From the NCBI GenBank assembly GCA_029555885.1, contig JAKPQT010000378.1:1-8731 (forward strand): a DNA stretch of 8,731 nt, in the 5' to 3' direction. Each line of letters starts with the position of its first letter. Positions within the stretch are counted from its first letter, which is position 1. Shown piece after piece: positions 5,774 to 8,731 of this stretch. The stretch is from Chloroflexota bacterium. GTDB lineage: Bacteria; Chloroflexota; Anaerolineae; CG2-30-64-16. The position numbers were made by a program, and so were the translations under genes. The notes under the pieces are model-generated. The model was not told where the DNA came from. It made no database searches and was given only the letters and a program-made list of their open reading frames with translations.

Positions 5774-6736
5774 CTAGACGAGGTTGAGTTCCTGTGCGAG
5801 CTCCCGGGCGCTGCCCGCGATGAAGGTGCCGGCAAAGCGACTCCGCAGTTCGGGGTGGATATTGAACGCGCGGCCACCAAAGATCAGGCGGGGCCGCGGC
5901 TCCGGCAGGCCGCGCACCAGCTCGTACACCTCCCCCAGCGCGTGCGCGCTTTCGCGCGTGCTGGCCGAGAGGCAGACGAGCGCGGGACGCAGCCGGATGA
6001 TTTCCTGCCCCAGATGGTCCGCAGGCACATTTTGGCCCAGATAGATAACCCGCCACCCCAGCCGGCGCAATACCAGGCTGACGAGCAGGATGCCCACATC
6101 GTGCCATTCGGACGGGCCGGAGCCGGTCATCGCCAGCGGCCCGCTGGCGGGTTGGGCATAGGCGTGGAACAGGGCTGTCAGCCGGCGGCGCAGGATCGCG
6201 GTCGCGAAGTGCTCCTGCACGATGCTCGCCTCGCCCTGGTGCCACATCTCACCGATTTCCACCAGTACGGGCGCGATGATGTCCTCTGCCACCGCTTCCA
6301 CCGGATACAGCGCAAAGGCTTCGTTCAGGATGGCTTCCACCCGCGCCTCCTGAAACGCCAGCAGCGCCTCAACCATTTCCTCGCCGATGGCTTCGGCGCT
6401 GCGCGCGCCCGCGGGCGGGAGCAACGCGGGGTCTGGTCCGGTGCGGGTGAGCTTACGTTCGGGCTCTTCGCCGGCCTGGTGCCGCAGTTCCAGCAGGGCC
6501 ACAGCCCGGCTGATGGAGACGCCCGTGTCCACCTGCGTTTTCAGCCAACGCAGGATGGCAATATCGCGCTCCGAGTAGAGCCGGTAACCGCCGTCGCTGC
6601 GGCCGGGCGACAGGACCCCGTAACGCCGCTCCCAGGCGCGCAGCGTGGCCGGCGGGATGCCCGTCTCCTGCACGACCGTCTTGATGGTGTAGACAGGCGC
6701 ATCGTCATACGAACTCAAGCGCGCTTCCTCAGTCAT
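5774..6736 (-). CDS. carH: CarH/LitR-type B12-dependent photoreceptor repressor, copy 2
   Basis: A 320-residue paralogue of the neighbouring carH-like protein with the same order: MerR HTH (about 15-70; YTIKTVVQETGIPPATLRAWERRYG), helical bundle (about 112-190) and B12-binding domain (about 198-315). The sensor residues are again complete: W165-H166, E175-H176, and the ligand motif E210-W-H212-D-V-G215. The linker after the HTH (residues 86-115) differs strongly from copy 1. The ATG at 6736 has GAGG 5 nt upstream; a GTG at 6742 lies inside that ribosome site and was rejected. The ATPase gene ends 12 bp upstream, so this gene is the second cistron of that operon and has no promoter of its own. 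Myxococcus also carries two adjacent MerR-B12 genes (carA, carH), so pairing is known, but there only one is reported to depend on B12. Confidence 0.93.
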   Translation of the reverse strand: MTEEARLSSYDDAPVYTIKTVVQETGIPPATLRAWERRYGVLSPGRSDGGYRLYSERDIAILRWLKTQVDTGVSISRAVALLELRHQAGEEPERKLTRTGPDPALLPPAGARSAEAIGEEMVEALLAFQEARVEAILNEAFALYPVEAVAEDIIAPVLVEIGEMWHQGEASIVQEHFATAILRRRLTALFHAYAQPASGPLAMTGSGPSEWHDVGILLVSLVLRRLGWRVIYLGQNVPADHLGQEIIRLRPALVCLSASTRESAHALGEVYELVRGLPEPRPRLIFGGRAFNIHPELRSRFAGTFIAGSARELAQELNLV

Positions 6737-6748
6737 AGCCACCTCGCC

Positions 6749-7531
6749 TTACGCTACCGTCAATTCCGCCAGAGCGTCCGCGATGCGTTCTGCAGCCGTC
6801 AATAACTCCGGCGCCTGGTCAAATACGGCCAGTCCGCCCTGGTCCGCTGCGACCGCGTCCGGCGTATAGGGCAGGCTGCCCAGCACAGGCAGGCCGTCCG
6901 CATGCGCGCGGATGAAGGCTTCATCTTCCGCGTGGCGCGTCTTGTTCGCCACCAGGTACACCCGGTGAATGCCGATCTCCGCGGCCAACCCGCGAATCTG
7001 CTCCGCCGTGCCCAGGCTGCGCAGGCCCGGCTCCACGACAATCACGAATGCATCGACCGAGCCGGCTGTGCCTCGACCCAGGTGCTCGACGCCCGCTTCC
7101 ATGTCCAGGATGAGCGTCTGGTTCTTGCGCAGCAGCAGGTGCGTGACCAGGGCCTTGAGGAGTGCATTTTCGGGACATAGACAACCGGTGCCGCCCCCGC
7201 GTACTGTGCCCAGGCGCAGGAGCCGTACGCCCCGATGATGGATGCTAAAGCTCTCCGGGATATCGTCCACCTTCGGGTTGAGCTTGAACCAGCCGCCGAC
7301 CGTGCCGGGCTGCGCGCCGGTGCGCTCGTAGATCAACGCTTCCATCTCCGCAATGGGCTTGAGCTCAGCATCCAACGCCGCACTTAGCCCGAAGGCCATC
7401 CCCAGGTTCCCCGCAGGGTCCGCATCGATGGCAATAACATCATGGCCCCGCCGGGCATAGACGTACGAGAGCAGCGCGGTCAACGTCGTCTTACCGACGC
7501 CGCCTTTTCCGGTAATGGCAATCTTTGGCAT
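6749..7531 (-). CDS. cooC: CooC-like nickel-insertion/maturation-type ATPase
   Basis: A 260-residue SIMIBI-class ATPase of the MinD/CooC type. It opens with PKIAITGKGGVGKTT, holding the deviant Walker A motif with its signature lysine (residues 8-16), has DADPAGNLG (36-44), the CooC cysteine pair GCLCPE (C117, C119) that in known CooC proteins binds a metal ion at the dimer interface, and DMEAGVEHLGRGT (143-155). CooC loads nickel into carbon monoxide dehydrogenase using ATP. No CO dehydrogenase gene is in the window, so the client is unknown; the protein may serve an enzyme encoded elsewhere or have a different metal or cofactor client. The ATG at 7531 is set by GAGGA 7 nt upstream, although the open frame extends 28 codons further. 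It is the first gene of an operon with carH copy 2, which hints at a shared regulatory need but does not prove it. Confidence 0.88.
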   Translation of the reverse strand: MPKIAITGKGGVGKTTLTALLSYVYARRGHDVIAIDADPAGNLGMAFGLSAALDAELKPIAEMEALIYERTGAQPGTVGGWFKLNPKVDDIPESFSIHHRGVRLLRLGTVRGGGTGCLCPENALLKALVTHLLLRKNQTLILDMEAGVEHLGRGTAGSVDAFVIVVEPGLRSLGTAEQIRGLAAEIGIHRVYLVANKTRHAEDEAFIRAHADGLPVLGSLPYTPDAVAADQGGLAVFDQAPELLTAAERIADALAELTVA

Positions 7532-7586
7532 GATTGGGTCCTCGTCCTGGTCAGCAATGATGGTCAAGCCGCTTGTTACACGAGCC

Positions 7587-7615
7587 ATTGTATAGCTATT
7601 GTCGAACGTTGACAA
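7587..7615 (-). promoter_or_regulatory. Promoter of the cooC-carH2 operon
   Basis: Minus-strand -35 TTGTCA (7610-7615, 5 of 6), 17-bp spacer, -10 TACAAT (7587-7592, 5 of 6). Transcription would start near 7580, about 50 nt before the ATG. On the + strand ATTGT occurs at 7587 and again at 7598, an 11-bp period that weakly recalls the carH1 operator. Confidence 0.65.
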
Positions 7616-7661
7616 CTCCGGCCCACGATTGAAATCTTGCGCCGGGATTGTCTGTAGACAA
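7599..7661. promoter_or_regulatory. Two TTGTC/GACAA inverted repeats in the divergent intergenic region
   Basis: TTGTC-N7-GACAA occupies 7599-7615 and covers the -35 box of the cooC promoter. TTGTCT-GT-AGACAA (6-bp arms) occupies 7648-7661. Their centres are about 47 bp apart. The shared half-site suggests one regulator binding both, placed between the cooC-carH2 operon and ktrA. The binding protein is unknown. Confidence 0.4.
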
Positions 7662-7721
7662 AGCTATCACAAAACCTTGCTGCACACAGGGACCTTAAAT
7701 ACCATTTGCGGCTATTGCCGT

Positions 7722-7750
7722 TTGCGAAAGACACCGGACGGGGGTAGACT
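7722..7750 (+). promoter_or_regulatory. Weak candidate promoter of the ktrA-ktrB unit
   Basis: TTGCGA (7722-7727), 17-bp spacer, TAGACT (7745-7750); each box matches 4 of 6 consensus bases. Start of transcription near 7757, leaving about 37 nt to the ATG. It is the best match between the divergent genes but not strong. Confidence 0.4.
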
Positions 7751-7793
7751 GCACATGAACACCCCAGTTTGACTGCTCGAGGAACCCACGTCT

Positions 7794-8459
7794 ATGGCAC
7801 GGAACAACCAACCTGAATTTGCGGTGATCGGCCTCGGCCGTTTCGGCAGCAGCCTCGCGCTGACCCTGGCCGGCCGCGGGTACACAGTCGTCGGGATCGA
7901 TCGCGACCGCGCCCTGGTACAGGAGTTTGCCGATGAGCTAACGCAGACTGTGGCCCTGGATGCTACCGATGAGGATGCGCTGCGCACCATCGACATTGCC
8001 TCATTCGACACGGTTGTGGTCGCCATCGGCGCGGACTTCGAGAGCAACCTGATGGCAACCGTGGCGCTGAAAAGCCTGGGCGTGCGCCATATCGTGTGCA
8101 AGGCGTTGAGCGAACGCCAGCAGGCCATCCTGCTCAAGGTCGGTGCAGACCGTGTCGTCCTGCCCGAATATGAGGCCGGCCAGCGGCTCGCCTACAGCCT
8201 GACCATGCCCTTACTGCTCGACCAACTGGTGCTGGATGCGAATCACGCCATCACCGAACTCCGCACGCCCGGCTCGTTTGTAGGCCGGAGCCTGCGCCAG
8301 GTCGACCTGCGCGGACGTTTTGCGATCACGCTGCTCGCTATCAAGCGGCAGGAGGAATTTCTGATCTCGCCATCCGCGGACGTGATCATGCAGGAGGAGG
8401 ACTTGCTCGTCGTGATTGGCTCCAACGCGAACCTTGACCGGCTGACCAGGATCTCATAG
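7794..8459 (+). CDS. ktrA: KtrA/TrkA-type RCK regulator of potassium uptake
   Basis: A 221-residue cytoplasmic gating subunit, the full length for single-RCK KtrA/TrkA proteins. The RCK_N Rossmann domain carries FAVIGLGRFGSS (residues 9-20), whose GxGxxG loop binds a nucleotide (ATP/ADP or NAD(H)), the acidic D36 at the end of the second strand (VVGIDRD) and DATDEDAL (56-63). The RCK_C domain follows from about residue 140 (GSFVGRSLRQVDLRGRFAITLLAI, ending DLLVVIGSN). These rings sit under the membrane subunit and set its opening by nucleotide state. The ATG has GAGGA 10 nt upstream. The next gene starts 14 bp after the stop and encodes the membrane partner, so the two form an operon, divergent from cooC-carH2. 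Confidence 0.93.
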   Translation: MARNNQPEFAVIGLGRFGSSLALTLAGRGYTVVGIDRDRALVQEFADELTQTVALDATDEDALRTIDIASFDTVVVAIGADFESNLMATVALKSLGVRHIVCKALSERQQAILLKVGADRVVLPEYEAGQRLAYSLTMPLLLDQLVLDANHAITELRTPGSFVGRSLRQVDLRGRFAITLLAIKRQEEFLISPSADVIMQEEDLLVVIGSNANLDRLTRIS

Positions 8460-8473
8460 GGGCCGCCTCCCTC

Positions 8474-8731
8474 ATGGAACGCACGCGGACCGCCCGCAAA
8501 CTGCGGCGTCGCCGTATCCCGACCGCCGTCCGGCTGATCGGCGGGCTGGGGGTGCTGATCCTGCTCGGCACGCTCCTGTTTCTACTGCCGGGGGTTGCCA
8601 CACGGCCGCTGGCAGGCAACGAGGCCCTTTTCACTGCGACCTCCGCGCTGGCCGTGACAGGACTCTCGATCATTGTGCCGGGCGAGGACCTCAGCTTCGC
8701 AGGGCAGGTGATCCTGCTGCTGCTCATCCAG
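8474..8731 (+). CDS. ktrB: KtrB/TrkH potassium transporter membrane subunit, 5' part only
   Basis: The first 86 codons are present and the frame is open at the right edge. After a basic N-terminus (RTRTARKLRRRR) comes a hydrophobic membrane segment (about residues 19-40, ending LLFLLPG), then the first pore loop ALFTATSALAVTGLSIIVPGEDLS (51-74). Its VTGL is the selectivity-filter signature of the TrkH/KtrB/HKT superfamily, where the glycine lines the potassium pathway. The following hydrophobic stretch (AGQVILLLLIQ) begins the next helix. The start ATG has an AGGGG about 12 nt upstream, overlapping the ktrA stop, which fits translational coupling. The partner gene ktrA lies directly upstream. 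Confidence 0.92.
   Translation, partial: MERTRTARKLRRRRIPTAVRLIGGLGVLILLGTLLFLLPGVATRPLAGNEALFTATSALAVTGLSIIVPGEDLSFAGQVILLLLIQ

Noticed and set aside
5702..6805. 367-codon plus-strand frame opposite carH copy 2
   Set aside because: It is a mirror of a strongly conserved minus-strand gene, has His/Gln/Arg-rich composition and runs across the gene boundary into the ATPase.
7532..7615. 28-codon N-terminal extension of the CooC-like protein
   Set aside because: It would span the predicted promoter; CooC proteins begin right at the P-loop strand, and GAGGA supports the ATG at 7531.
7712..8137. Minus-strand frame opposite ktrA
   Set aside because: Ser/Arg/Thr-rich, no motif, fully covered by the well supported KtrA coding sequence and its promoter region.

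Overview
The window is GC-rich and tightly packed. Every protein reads as an ordinary bacterial chromosomal gene. The gene mix (a Ycf45/SpoIIIAA-like R3H-type ATPase, CooC-like ATPase, B12-binding MerR regulators, KtrA/KtrB) and the protein wording suggest a member of the Chloroflexota, perhaps Anaerolineae or relatives. That assignment is inference from memory of such proteins; no rRNA or other marker is present. No mobile element, CRISPR array, tRNA or rRNA was seen.

Layout, left to right. (1) 1-1635, minus strand: an operon-like pair, a tandem-GNAT-like protein followed by a P-loop ATPase cut by the left edge, with its own promoter. (2) 1691-2167, minus: a cold shock protein gene with a consensus promoter, a leader of about 180 nt and an intrinsic terminator. 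(3) 2185-3693, minus: a short-chain dehydrogenase/reductase with a single-base frameshift, then a LON substrate-binding-domain protein. (4) 3694-5765, minus: a CRP/FNR-family regulator and, upstream of it, a CarH/LitR-type B12 photoreceptor-repressor, each with its own promoter. (5) 5774-7615, minus: a CooC-like ATPase and a second CarH-type regulator in one operon. (6) 7722-8731, plus: a KtrA/TrkA potassium-channel regulator and the start of the KtrB/TrkH membrane subunit, divergent from (5).

The most interesting part is 3827-7615. Both MerR-B12 proteins keep the complete residue set known from Thermus CarH: Trp-His, then Glu-His nine residues after the Trp, and a (D/E)xHxxG cobalamin-ligand motif. 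Both can therefore be predicted to be real adenosylcobalamin light sensors. The promoters of the first carH-like gene and of the CRP/FNR gene share a nearly identical 18-bp block (17 of 18 bases) laid over the -35 box, built on an 11-bp direct-repeat period. That is the geometry described for CarH operators. The simplest model is a light-inducible circuit: CarH-type repressor(s) shut off carH1 and the CRP/FNR gene in the dark, and light releases them so that the CRP/FNR protein activates distant targets, as in the Thermus LitR/LdrP system. New relative to that model are the second photoreceptor and its co-transcription with a CooC-like metal-chaperone-type ATPase.

Most promoters read here are strikingly close to sigma-70 consensus with 17-bp spacers, and most start codons were decided by clear Shine-Dalgarno sequences. 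All functional statements rest on reading the sequence and recalled family knowledge; no database search was possible.
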